IMG/VR virus record: IMGVR_UViG_3300012208_000007
Coordinates: 1 to 41,871 of that record
Length of the DNA: 41,871 nucleotides
Reading direction: 5' to 3' (one strand)
Source of the DNA: a virus
Numbering within the stretch: position 1 is the first letter of the stretch; the number at the start of each line of letters is the position of its first letter. Position numbers and translations under genes: made by a program. The notes beneath the pieces are model-generated. The model was not told where the DNA came from. It searched no databases and saw only the letters and a program-made list of their open reading frames with translations. Of the stretch, positions 24,846 to 31,582 are shown one piece after another.

Positions 24846-25076
24846 TTAAAAATGTTTTGGACAAAAATCTTTGCCGCCGATCGAACGCGCGCACTGACGG
24901 CAAACCGGGCGGTCGCAGGTGAATTTCTCGCCCCCGAGCGAACGCCCAATTTCGTAATCACAAAGAAGCGTGGCGGGCTGGGACCCGTAACAGAATTTGC
25001 ACCGCGGCGCACGCCGGGCGGCATGCTTCACGATTGTCTCTCCGCCGTCCGGGAACTTGACATGCGAGCAGGGCAT
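24846..25076 (-). CDS. Small zinc-binding phage protein (CDYEIGRSLGGEKFTCDRP family)
   Basis: 76 residues with CKFC, LLCDYEIG, TCDRPVCRQCA and a final CPKHF: six or more cysteines in a pattern common to uncharacterised phage proteins. It is the first gene of the replication operon, 17 bases downstream of the long leader hairpin 25091-25241. Confidence 0.72.
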   Translation of the reverse strand: MPCSHVKFPDGGETIVKHAARRAPRCKFCYGSQPATLLCDYEIGRSLGGEKFTCDRPVCRQCARSIGGKDFCPKHF

Positions 25077-25090
25077 GAATGACCTAAAAA

Positions 25091-25241
25091 GTACTGCAGG
25101 AAGGGAAGGAGAACACCGGAAGAACGGGCTGTGGATAGAGAGGAAAAGGAGAACGGTTTAGCCGGTTTTACCCGGCCTAGCGCTTCACCAATTCTATTCT
25201 AAACCGTTCACCGGTACCCTCCCTTCCGCAGCGGCCAGTAC
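25091..25241 (-). promoter_or_regulatory. Long 5' leader hairpin of the replication operon
   Basis: Nested inverted repeats: GTACTG with CAGTAC (25091-25096/25236-25241), CTGC-GGAAGGGA with TCCCTTCC-GCAG (25094-25106/25220-25231), GAACGGTTTAG with CTAAACCGTTC (25151-25161/25199-25209), and an inner GCCGG/CCGGC. On the minus strand a promoter starts near 25233, so the RNA would be one large 5' stem-loop before the first gene. Could be an attenuator, a riboswitch or a single-strand origin. Confidence 0.55.
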
Positions 25242-25268
25242 ACTAGTACTATGGTCCTAATGTGTCAA
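25240..25268 (-). promoter_or_regulatory. Promoter of the replication operon
   Basis: Minus-strand TTGACA (25263-25268), 17 bases, TAGTGT (25240-25245). The -35 is a perfect consensus, the -10 weak. Confidence 0.5.
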
Positions 25269-25349
25269 GTTTTTTTCTCTTTTCCTAAGAAATCCAACTG
25301 TGAATCTGTGTTGAAAACCAGTAAAAGCCATGGGAAAAAGTTTTCTGCA

Positions 25350-25462
25350 TAGGCAAACTATAGGCATTGCTTAGGCAGCCAATTTGGTTGCCTAGAAAGG
25401 TTTGGGTTTGGTTTGGGTTTGGTTTAGGTTTAGGAAACCCAGCGCGGTTTTGCCTAGGCAAA
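25350..25462. repeat. TAGGCA iterons, GGTTTG tract and 14-base palindrome: candidate origin
   Basis: TAGGCA occurs at 25350, 25361 and 25372, spaced exactly 11 bases, and inverted at 25389-25394. A tract of GGTTTG/GTTTGG-type repeats (25399-25434) follows, then the perfect palindrome TTTGCCTAGGCAAA (25449-25462), which holds the same motif on both strands. The region is AT-rich around it and lies next to the replication genes. Iterons on one helix face are typical of initiator or repressor binding. Confidence 0.5.
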
Positions 25463-25907
25463 GTTTGGATGAAATTTGTCTCATTTTGAGAATTTGTTAG
25501 GCTTGAAATTCAACCCCTCTTTTTTTTTGAAAAGCTAAAATCAAAACCAACTGCAGAAATCGTCGAGTAGTACTACCCCCCTTGTCAGGCTTTACCTGCT
25601 TGACGCCACTCCCTCTGTTTGGTAAAAAAAATTGGCCGCGGATCAGCCCCCATGACCCGTGAACGTAAAACCGATTCCGCCCTCCGGTCCGCTTGGTTCG
25701 CCGGCCATCTCTCCCCCTCCCTCGCTGGCGATTCTTCCCTCCTCGATTCCTTCCCCGATGGCCATTCAGCCGACCGGTCCCTGTCCCGGTTTCTTAGAAG
25801 AAAAAAATCCCGAATCTATCCCCAAAAACTTCTCGAGTCCAAAAGAGCCTGAAGGCATTCGAAGTCCCGAATTTTACCCGAAAATTTCTGAGCGGGAAAA
25901 AGAGCCC
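25463..25907. other. Gene-poor stretch with only weak coding candidates
   Basis: AT-rich to about 25560, then a short palindrome GTAGTACTAC (25565-25576) and a pyrimidine-rich segment. Two overlapping plus frames (25652-25852, 66 aa, and 25659-25910, Pro/Ser-rich, ending in TAG) are open, but neither has a ribosome site or recognisable protein character, and no call is made. Confidence 0.4.
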
Positions 25908-26195
25908 TAGGGCGCATCGCATCCCAGAAGTTATGAGTCGCATCGCACCGCATCGCAACCGATCGCATCGCCTTGCGCCTCTGTGCTCCATGAGTGCGCA
26001 TTGTAGGGCGCATCGCAATGGAGCCGCATGGCCAGCTGGGGCGCATGCTGGCCGCACTGGTAGGGGAGTCGCGCAAAATAAAATGCGCAATAGAAGTGCG
26101 TTAGGGCGCATTTAGGTTTTAGGAGTAGGTTAGGGAGTAGGTTATTGGCTGGGAGAGTCGCATTCTGGTAGTCTGGTAGGAACCGAGAGTCTGTA
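25908..26195. repeat. Five-base-periodic GCATC-type repeat
   Basis: Between 25937 and 25970 the unit CATCG/CACCG repeats in register. Weaker five-base phasing continues to about 26190 with GCGCA and TAGG units. No gene is supported in it. It differs in unit from the two GGC arrays. Confidence 0.45.
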
Positions 26196-26198
26196 AGC

Positions 26199-26227
26199 AA
26201 AAAAAAAGGGCCGCATGGGAGCGGCCC
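26199..26227 (-). terminator. Terminator of the 26243-26551 gene
   Basis: On the minus strand GGGCCGC, six-base loop, GCGGCCC, then nine T. Lies 16 bases after the stop codon. Confidence 0.85.
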
Positions 26228-26242
26228 GGCCCGATCGAGAAA

Positions 26243-26551
26243 CTAGGCTAGGTCTCGCGAGGTATTGCAACTGCAAAGCCTCTGGTCTACTGGAATGGAT
26301 TCGCCGCAATCGGCGCAGGTGCGTTGTTTCCTGGCCGCCAAGTAAGCCTCTAATGCGACCGTGAGATTATTGGTGCGGAGGAATGATTCTAGGTCCGCGT
26401 CCGTCTGGAACATGTAGCACGGATTCGGTAATTCGGCGAATGGGATTAAGAGCCGCGCGCCGTGTGCTCTCTTAACGAACCGCATTGCCGCGAGGCGGAT
26501 TCTCTCCGATCGTTCGCGTACTGTCCGCTGAACGGTTTGCTTTGTAATCAT
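26243..26551 (-). CDS. Small C-terminal zinc protein in the control region
   Basis: 102 residues from the ATG at 26551. N-terminus basic and helical (TVQRTVRERSERIRLAAMR), C-terminus CADCGESIPVDQRLCSC. A DNA/RNA-binding regulator is plausible but not shown. A stem-loop (26570-26608) ends 18 bases upstream of the ATG and a strong terminator follows, so it is a single-gene unit. It ends in TAG. Confidence 0.65.
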   Translation of the reverse strand: MITKQTVQRTVRERSERIRLAAMRFVKRAHGARLLIPFAELPNPCYMFQTDADLESFLRTNNLTVALEAYLAARKQRTCADCGESIPVDQRLCSCNTSRDLA

Positions 26552-26569
26552 GGTCTGCTCTTTTCTTAA

Positions 26570-26608
26570 CTTGGCGTCTAGTTTGGGTCAAGCTCACTAG
26601 GCGCCAAG
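26570..26608 (-). promoter_or_regulatory. 5' stem-loop, copy A
   Basis: CTTGGCG pairs with CGCCAAG, with an inner CTAG/CTAG. The loop on the minus strand reads GAGCTTGACCCAAA. It lies between the terminator of the gene above and the start of the 26551 gene and matches 26824-26863 in loop and position, with different stem bases. Confidence 0.6.
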
Positions 26609-26610
26609 CT

Positions 26611-26642
26611 AAAAAAAAGGGGAGCGGATTGACCCGCTCCCC
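26611..26642 (-). terminator. Terminator of the 48-residue gene
   Basis: On the minus strand GGGGAGCGG, six-base loop, CCGCTCCCC, then eight T. It lies 15 bases after the TAA at 26658. Confidence 0.85.
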
Positions 26643-26657
26643 TAGTGGAAGGGAAAA

Positions 26658-26804
26658 TTACCGATTGTCGAGGAATGCCTGAACTGCTTTCCGGCCCTTT
26701 TTTTCGGCGCGGATGTATCCCTGAGAGTGCATTGTTTTCCAAGCGGCGATGGCCGCCTTGCGTGCTGAGGCTGAGCGGCGCGATGCCTTGTTTTGCTTTG
26801 CCAT
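26658..26804 (-). CDS. 48-residue basic protein
   Basis: MAKQNKASRRSASARKAAI... ends KAVQAFLDNR. Fourteen or so Lys/Arg residues and a helical middle suggest a nucleic acid-binding protein. Own promoter (26871-26899), 5' stem-loop and terminator frame it as a monocistronic, probably early, gene. Confidence 0.65.
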   Translation of the reverse strand: MAKQNKASRRSASARKAAIAAWKTMHSQGYIRAEKKGRKAVQAFLDNR

Positions 26805-26823
26805 GATCTGAATTCTCTTTTCC

Positions 26824-26863
26824 GGTTTGGCCTAACTTTGGTCGAGCTCGTTTGTGGCCAACC
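26824..26863 (-). promoter_or_regulatory. 5' stem-loop, copy B
   Basis: GGTT(T)GGCC pairs with GGCCAACC. The loop on the minus strand reads GAGCTCGACCAAA, nearly as in copy A. The predicted start of transcription (about 26864) is at the first paired base, so the RNA would begin with this hairpin. Confidence 0.6.
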
Positions 26864-26870
26864 TGTAAGA

Positions 26871-26899
26871 AGTATGAACCTAGCGTGTAAGTATGTCAA
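26871..26899 (-). promoter_or_regulatory. Strong promoter with operator-like repeat in the spacer
   Basis: Minus-strand TTGACA (26894-26899), 17 bases, CATACT (26871-26876). The spacer contains ACTTACACGCTA; a second copy, ACTTACACCCTA, is 50 bases upstream (26931-26942), suggesting a repressor with two sites. Confidence 0.6.
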
Positions 26900-26930
26900 G
26901 TCAATTCGTAAAGTATTTTTGAGCCGTACA

Positions 26931-27433
26931 TAGGGTGTAAGTTTATTCTCTTTTTGTTCGCTCCGGCCGGGCGCATTCGAGAGCCGCATAAGGATTACTA
27001 CTATGATAATGGTATCTATCGGTTAGACTCCCGCGTCTACCATTTTCGGCATTGTCTACCATTTTTATTTCGCCATACCATTTTCCACATCGCAAAATTC
27101 CATTTTCCGCATATGCATTACCATACGGAAAACGCTGGCCCTCCAAAATCACTCTGACGCAAAAAATCTGAAAACTGTTTTCGCTCCGGAGAAATCAAAA
27201 CCGATTTGCAAGGGGGGTCAGTTAGGCATTCTGGAACTTTAGGCGTGGACTGTGATAAACTTGCCGGCCATGAATCAACTGCGCAGAATTTAGCTGGTAA
27301 AAGTGAAAATCGCAACGCGTGTCCCATAAGGGTTATTATGGTTACCTAGTCCCTAACTTCAACGCTGTCAACGAAAATTTATTTGTTTCGTTTTATGTTC
27401 GGGCGAACAAAGGCGAAAAGCGAAAACGTAAAC
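26931..27433. other. Regulatory stretch without a supported gene
   Basis: Holds the upstream ACTTACAC copy and five CCATTTT/CCAT sites (27035-27126). The rest is AT-rich, with one extra TAGGCA (27213-27222 region). Minus-strand frames through it are short or repeat-driven and not called. Confidence 0.45.
27035..27126. repeat. CCATTTT direct-repeat array
   Basis: CCATTTT begins at 27040, 27059, 27078 and 27100, with a truncated CCAT at 27121: spacings 19, 19, 22 and 21 bases, close to two helical turns. The first two units share GTCTACCATTTT. Suggests cooperative protein binding. Unit length and lack of unique spacers exclude a CRISPR array. Confidence 0.5.
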
Positions 27434-27889
27434 TTACCCACCAGTTTTGTTTTCTTCTTCCTCTTCGATTCGCGCGATCTCGTTGACCACCGCGGCTTCG
27501 ATCACTTTGTTTTCAATCTTCTCTTCGATCGGTCGCAGCTTCGCCGGCATTTCAAAAGTTACTTTCACGTCCCAGCCGCGATCTTCTGGTGAATGAATTT
27601 CTACGCGCTGCGTTGGTTTCCCTTCAATGCGATCTGCAATTTCTTTTGCTGCAAGCGTTCCACCGCGTGTTAATGCTTCGCGTGCGCGAGCAAGTGCCAT
27701 CGCGCGGCCCCACGTTGTTCCAGGTGGCAAATTTAATGCTTTACGTTCTTTTTCTGGCAAATCCTCGCGCACCAATTCGTCGTACTCTTCGGTCATCGGC
27801 CGCTTGCGAGGCCGGCCAGGGCTCCGCGGTGGCGGATTATCAGGCCCCCAAGGTTTTAGGCTGGAAGGATTACCGTTCGGATTTGGCAT
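27434..27889 (-). CDS. DUF5681-like protein, candidate small terminase
   Basis: 151 residues from the ATG at 27889. MPNPNGNPSSLKPWGPDNPPPRSPGRPRKRPMTEEYDEL is the glycine/proline 'G-N-P-G-G-R-P' type head of DUF5681 proteins; RGGTLAAKEIADRIEGKPTQRVEI is the conserved helix of the same family, often a small-terminase-like DNA-binding protein. It faces away from the large terminase. A 24-codon frame (27870-27944) overlaps its start and might be a leader. Basic N-terminus, acidic C-terminal helix. Confidence 0.65.
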   Translation of the reverse strand: MPNPNGNPSSLKPWGPDNPPPRSPGRPRKRPMTEEYDELVREDLPEKERKALNLPPGTTWGRAMALARAREALTRGGTLAAKEIADRIEGKPTQRVEIHSPEDRGWDVKVTFEMPAKLRPIEEKIENKVIEAAVVNEIARIEEEEENKTGG

Positions 27890-28064
27890 TTTCAGCTTTT
27901 GAAGCAGCAATAATGGCTGTTTCACCGACAGGATAGTCGCGCATCAACTTTTCCGCAAGAGCAACTTAGCAACCATGTGCGGAAAGAATATTTTTCGCTT
28001 TTTATTTCCTTTCGAAAAACTTAGACTCAATCGTACCCAAGCCCGGCGTTCGAAGGGAGAACCA

Positions 28065-28433
28065 ATGGCCGACGAGCCAACGGGAGCGAAACCTACGGGG
28101 AAAGTAAAACAAACTGCACCGCCCGCAGAAACTTTCGGATTGGTGGTCAGTGCGGTATTTGACATTCAGGCGAAGCTGGGCGAGCAAGGGAAGACGGTGG
28201 AGACGCTGAACACGCGGTACATGGAGCAGCGGGAAGACATTCGCATTCTCGAAAAGCTGATCGAGACGAAAATTCTGGAGCTGACGACGGCAATGAGCCT
28301 GATGAACAGAACACTTTATGCCGGGTGGATTTTGCTGATCACGATAGGAGGGATGGCAGCATGGACGATCTATCGGGTGTGGGAGGTAATATTGCCGTTG
28401 ATTCAAACGAAGCTGGGACTGCCGGTAAGGTAA
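28065..28433 (+). CDS. Single-span membrane protein with coiled coil, holin/XhlA-like
   Basis: 122 residues from the ATG at 28065 after GGGAG. A coiled coil (residues about 45-80) precedes one hydrophobic span near the C-terminus (AGWILLITIGGMAAWTIYRV) and a short tail. The layout resembles haemolysin XhlA-type phage membrane proteins associated with lysis, though no motif proves it. A longer start at 27975 lacks a ribosome site. Confidence 0.55.
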   Translation: MADEPTGAKPTGKVKQTAPPAETFGLVVSAVFDIQAKLGEQGKTVETLNTRYMEQREDIRILEKLIETKILELTTAMSLMNRTLYAGWILLITIGGMAAWTIYRVWEVILPLIQTKLGLPVR

Positions 28434-28449
28434 ATCGGAGGGGAGCCAC

Positions 28450-28779
28450 GTGCAACTTACAACCATGCAGCAAGCGGAATTGAAGGCGAAGCACGGGATC
28501 TGCGTAAATGAAATTTGCAACAAATGCCACAAACCGCTTGACCACATTCGGTTTACCAGGAAAGACCAGACTGGCGAATGGTGCAGTCGGGTGTGTCGCG
28601 ATGGGGTTGAAGCTGCGGACCGGTACGCGGCCACACGGAGGATGCCTAGGGGCAAATGCTGCCAATACTGTGGTCTCGCACTTCGAGACGAAGCCTTAGG
28701 CAAGCGGTCCGACGCCCGGTATTGTGATGCGACCTGCAAACGGAATGCGGCGCGGTCTCACTCAGGAAGTCCTGTCTAG
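28450..28779 (+). CDS. Two-zinc-site protein ending in a candidate readthrough TAG
   Basis: 109 residues from a GTG with GGAGGGGAG upstream. CNKC...CSRVC and CQYC...CDATC are two treble-clef-like zinc sites, like HNH-derived or transcription-factor knuckles. The TAG at 28777 is followed in frame by 44 sense codons to a TGA at 28912 that overlaps the next ATG (ATGA), exactly the operon style here. A readthrough product would be 154 residues. Confidence 0.65.
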   Translation: MQLTTMQQAELKAKHGICVNEICNKCHKPLDHIRFTRKDQTGEWCSRVCRDGVEAADRYAATRRMPRGKCCQYCGLALRDEALGKRSDARYCDATCKRNAARSHSGSPV

Positions 28780-28910
28780 CTCCGTACCCGGTGCAGTGAC
28801 CCCCATTTTATGCGCCTTTTTGCATATTTTCAAAATTCTCTGGGCTACCCCACCAGGAGCCCATTAGCCGAGGCAAAAAACGGCTTAAAACGCCTAGGAA
28901 GATTGGGGCG

Positions 28911-29099
28911 ATGAAACCAAGCTTCACGACAATGCGATGTTCTTGCGAGGGCAAAGATCCGTTTTGCCGGGAGTGTTCCGGCCTGGGCCGGGTGTTGGTG
29001 GAACGGACACAAGAGCCAACTCGCTGGCATAGACTAGGCTGGGCATTGTTCTGGATAGCAGTGTTGGTATTGCTGGCGATATTGGCGATAGTGAAGTGA
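28911..29099 (+). CDS. Small zinc-knuckle membrane protein
   Basis: 62 residues. CSCEGKDPFCRECSGLG resembles a DnaJ zinc finger unit; ALFWIAVLVLLAILAIV is a C-terminal membrane span. Tail-anchored topology is predicted. Function unknown. Confidence 0.6.
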   Translation: MKPSFTTMRCSCEGKDPFCRECSGLGRVLVERTQEPTRWHRLGWALFWIAVLVLLAILAIVK

Positions 29100-29109
29100 G
29101 GCTTTCCTC

Positions 29110-29346
29110 ATGGAGCAGCTCTGGTGGAAATATATCTACGATCTCTTCCCGGCCAACCGGTCCACACCCACGCGTGAAACCCTGAATGCCCGTGTCTGCC
29201 GCGAGTGCGGCCATTCTGAGTGCTGGCGGATGAGCGAACTTGCCGAGGACTCGAGCGATCCGCATTCCTGGTATCTTGACGGAGACACGTGGCGCTGCCG
29301 GACGTGCATCGCGACGATCGTTGGCGGAAGAAAACCATGCGACTGA
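29110..29346 (+). CDS. Small zinc protein
   Basis: 78 residues from the ATG at 29110. CRECGHSECWR and CRTC supply four or more cysteines with a histidine. Aromatic N-terminus (MEQLWWKYIYDLF). Function unknown. Confidence 0.6.
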   Translation: MEQLWWKYIYDLFPANRSTPTRETLNARVCRECGHSECWRMSELAEDSSDPHSWYLDGDTWRCRTCIATIVGGRKPCD

Positions 29347-29353
29347 CAAGGCC

Positions 29354-29611
29354 ATGAACCGGCGTTTATTCGCTAGTAAACTTCTTGGAGCTATCGCGAT
29401 GTTTCGCGCGCCGGCGATCGACTGCGCCGAAGGAAAAGACTTGTGCCCGCTGGGGCATTGCCAAGTTAGTGAAGATTTCTTCTCGCTTCCGGCCGAGTCA
29501 CACCAAAGAATCTTGGCCGAAATGGTTTCCAGTTGGACTAGGAAGGCCAAAGTCTGCACGCATGTTGGCTGTGGGATCGTGTATGTGCCGCGGGCGGGGC
29601 TCAAAACATGA
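29354..29611 (+). CDS. Small cysteine-containing protein
   Basis: 85 residues from the ATG at 29354. Hydrophobic/basic N-terminus (MNRRLFASKLLGAIAMF), then CAEGKDLCPLGHC and CTHVGC. The stop overlaps the next ATG (ATGA). Could be a secreted or zinc protein. Confidence 0.55.
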   Translation: MNRRLFASKLLGAIAMFRAPAIDCAEGKDLCPLGHCQVSEDFFSLPAESHQRILAEMVSSWTRKAKVCTHVGCGIVYVPRAGLKT

Positions 29612-29784
29612 AAATGTGTTTCATGGCTCTGGCATTGACGTTTTGCGGGTGTTCGGCGCGCCGTACTGGCTCGCTGCGCGCTAAATGCCAGCCGGGTTTC
29701 TGGAATCCGGAAACGCGCTCTTGCGAACGCTGGCATCAGTGCGTCGAAGATTGCCACTGGGACCCGGTGGTTACTACGGAATAA
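29608..29784 (+). CDS. Small Cys-rich lipoprotein-like or spanin-like protein
   Basis: 58 residues, MKMCFMALALTFCGCSARR..., a hydrophobic leader followed by C-G-C, near a lipobox but with Phe before Cys. The mature part has four more cysteines (CQPGFW, CERWHQC, CHW). It ends two bases before the terminase ATG. A small lipoprotein beside other membrane genes fits an outer spanin, but this is inference. Confidence 0.5.
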   Translation: MKMCFMALALTFCGCSARRTGSLRAKCQPGFWNPETRSCERWHQCVEDCHWDPVVTTE

Positions 29785-29786
29785 AT

Positions 29787-31391
29787 ATGCCAGCAGCCAA
29801 ACCCCATGTCGAACCGGACGTTCCCCAAGAGCTGATCGACAAGTTCACGCCCAAAAGGTTAATCACTGTTAAACTACGGAATCCTGCCGGGCATCCGGGC
29901 CAAGAACGGATCTGCTATTCGACCAAGAAACGCATCATCGTGAGGGCTGGCCGGCGTGGCGGCAAAACGTCAGCCAGTGCTATCAAGGCGGTAATGTCGT
30001 TTCTCGGCGATTCAGCCAGAGGCATCCCTCCGAAACGTGTCCTCTATGCCGCGCCAACCATCGACCAGGTGCGGAAATTCTGGGAAGAAGTCAAGCGCGC
30101 CCTGCATGAAGGCTTGGCTTACAAGGTATATTACAAAAACGAAACCAACCACATCATCGAGCCGTTTGGAACGCCTCCGGTGATGCCCGGGGAACGTCCG
30201 CGGCAGCCCCGGATCCGCGCGAAAACCGCCTTCAACGCGGAAACGCTGCGCGGCGATTTCGCCGACGTTTTGATTCTCGATGAATACCAGTTGATGGATG
30301 AAACCGCCTGGACCGAAGTCGGCGCGCCCATGCTGATGGACAATAACGGCGATGTTATATTTATTTATACGCCACCGAGCCTCGAGAGCCGCTCGGCCAG
30401 CAAGGCTCGCGACCCGCAGCACGCTGCGAAAATGTACCGCGAACACAAAGACGATCCGCTGTGGGAATGCATCCATTTCGCCAGCCGCGAGAACCCGCAT
30501 ATTTCTGAAGAAGGAATCGAAGAAGCCAGCAAAAACATGACGGCCCTGGCCTACCGTCAGGAAATTCTCGCCGAAGACACCGAAGAAATTCCGGGAGCCT
30601 TGTGGACGCGGAAAATCATCGAAGATTCCAGAGTTAAATCGGTTCCATGCGAAATGCGGCGAATCGTTATCGGTGTCGACCCGGCCGGCGGGAATCTGAC
30701 TGAAACGGGCATTGTCACGGCCGGCGAAGGCGCCGATGGCCATTACTACGTGCTCCAGGATGATTCGATGAAAGCGGCCCGGCCGAAAGATTGGGCCACT
30801 ACGGCCATTCGCGCCTACTATGCGTTTCTGGCCGACCGGATTATCGGTGAACGGAATTTCGGCGGAGATATGATTGCCAGTACCCTGCAAAATGTTGACG
30901 AGAATGTATCCTATCAAGATGTGGTTTCTTCGCGCGGGAAACTGCTCCGTGCCGAGCCGATCCTGGCGCTGTTCCAGCAAAAGAAAATGCATCTGGTGGG
31001 GAATTTTACAGAACTTGAAGAAGAAATGTGCTCTTATTGCGCGGAACCAGGGCAAAAATCTCCGAACCGCTTAGACGCCATGGTCTTTGCCGCGACGGAG
31101 CTCTCCGGCATGGGCAGCCTCGGCTTGCTGGATCTGTTCAAATCCGGACGCGCCGGGAAAATGGCGGAACGGGAAATCGCGAAGATCAAGACGTCGACTT
31201 CACTGGCCGCGATCGCGACAAATGACAAGACGCCGCGCTGCACGAATTGCGGCAGCTTGACGCTTACGGTGCTGAGCCGTGGGCCGCAATTCGATGGAGG
31301 CGTCGAATATCGCTGTCAGGCTTGCGGGAACCAGCAACCTAAGCCCACCATCTTAGGAATCGGCAGCCGACGAATCACTCTCGAAAAATAA
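29787..31391 (+). CDS. terL: Terminase large subunit with C-terminal zinc ribbon
   Basis: 534 residues from the ATG at 29787; a longer start at 29685 overlaps the lipoprotein gene. Walker A is AGRRGGKT (54-61), Walker B VLILDE (161-166), nuclease acidic residues include D298 in IGVDPAGG and D430 in PNRLDAMV. It packages DNA into the head by ATP hydrolysis and cuts concatemers. Residues 485-513 form an added CxxC...CxxC zinc ribbon, absent from most terminases. The small subunit candidate is divergent upstream. Confidence 0.93.
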   Translation: MPAAKPHVEPDVPQELIDKFTPKRLITVKLRNPAGHPGQERICYSTKKRIIVRAGRRGGKTSASAIKAVMSFLGDSARGIPPKRVLYAAPTIDQVRKFWEEVKRALHEGLAYKVYYKNETNHIIEPFGTPPVMPGERPRQPRIRAKTAFNAETLRGDFADVLILDEYQLMDETAWTEVGAPMLMDNNGDVIFIYTPPSLESRSASKARDPQHAAKMYREHKDDPLWECIHFASRENPHISEEGIEEASKNMTALAYRQEILAEDTEEIPGALWTRKIIEDSRVKSVPCEMRRIVIGVDPAGGNLTETGIVTAGEGADGHYYVLQDDSMKAARPKDWATTAIRAYYAFLADRIIGERNFGGDMIASTLQNVDENVSYQDVVSSRGKLLRAEPILALFQQKKMHLVGNFTELEEEMCSYCAEPGQKSPNRLDAMVFAATELSGMGSLGLLDLFKSGRAGKMAEREIAKIKTSTSLAAIATNDKTPRCTNCGSLTLTVLSRGPQFDGGVEYRCQACGNQQPKPTILGIGSRRITLEK

Positions 31392-31567
31392 AACGCAAAA
31401 GCGCTACTGATCCAGTGGCAAGCTGAACGTTCGCGCTTTTCGGGGTAGCTTCTCGCTTGGGTTGCCAAACCCAAACTCAGCTATCGGCGGCGAAGAGATT
31501 AGCATAGGGTCTATGTTTTGTCAAGACCGGGCTTGACCTGGGGAAACAAAGGCGGTAGGTTAGTCGG
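31392..31567 (+). promoter_or_regulatory. Hairpin-rich intergenic region after terL
   Basis: Four inverted repeats in 150 bases: AAAAGCGC/GCGCTTTT (31397-31440, wide loop, T-rich end), TTGGGTT/AACCCAA (31457-31474), CATAG/CTATG (31503-31515) and GTCAAG/CTTGAC (31520-31537). The last overlaps a TTGACC-17-TAGGTT promoter-like pair (31533-31561). Likely terminator followed by a regulated promoter. Confidence 0.45.
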
Positions 31568-31582
31568 GTGGAATTGGCCCGT

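Noticed and set aside
24445-24903. Longer N-terminus for the replication protein
   Set aside because: The upstream part overlaps two small genes and has no protein-like composition; a TTG with a ribosome site starts the conserved part.
25399-25434. Telomere-like GGTTTG tract as a linear genome end
   Set aside because: It is internal, short and irregular; an origin or binding-site role is more likely.
25652-25910. Two overlapping plus-strand frames, one Pro/Ser-rich and ending in TAG
   Set aside because: No ribosome site, frames compete, and the composition reflects pyrimidine-rich DNA rather than a protein family.
27035-27126. CRISPR-like array
   Set aside because: Repeat core is only 7-12 bases and spacers are 7-15 bases and not unique; no Cas genes nearby.
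26943-27152. 69-codon minus-strand frame through the CCATTTT array
   Set aside because: Its repeated residues are produced by the DNA repeats, and it spans the control region with no ribosome site.
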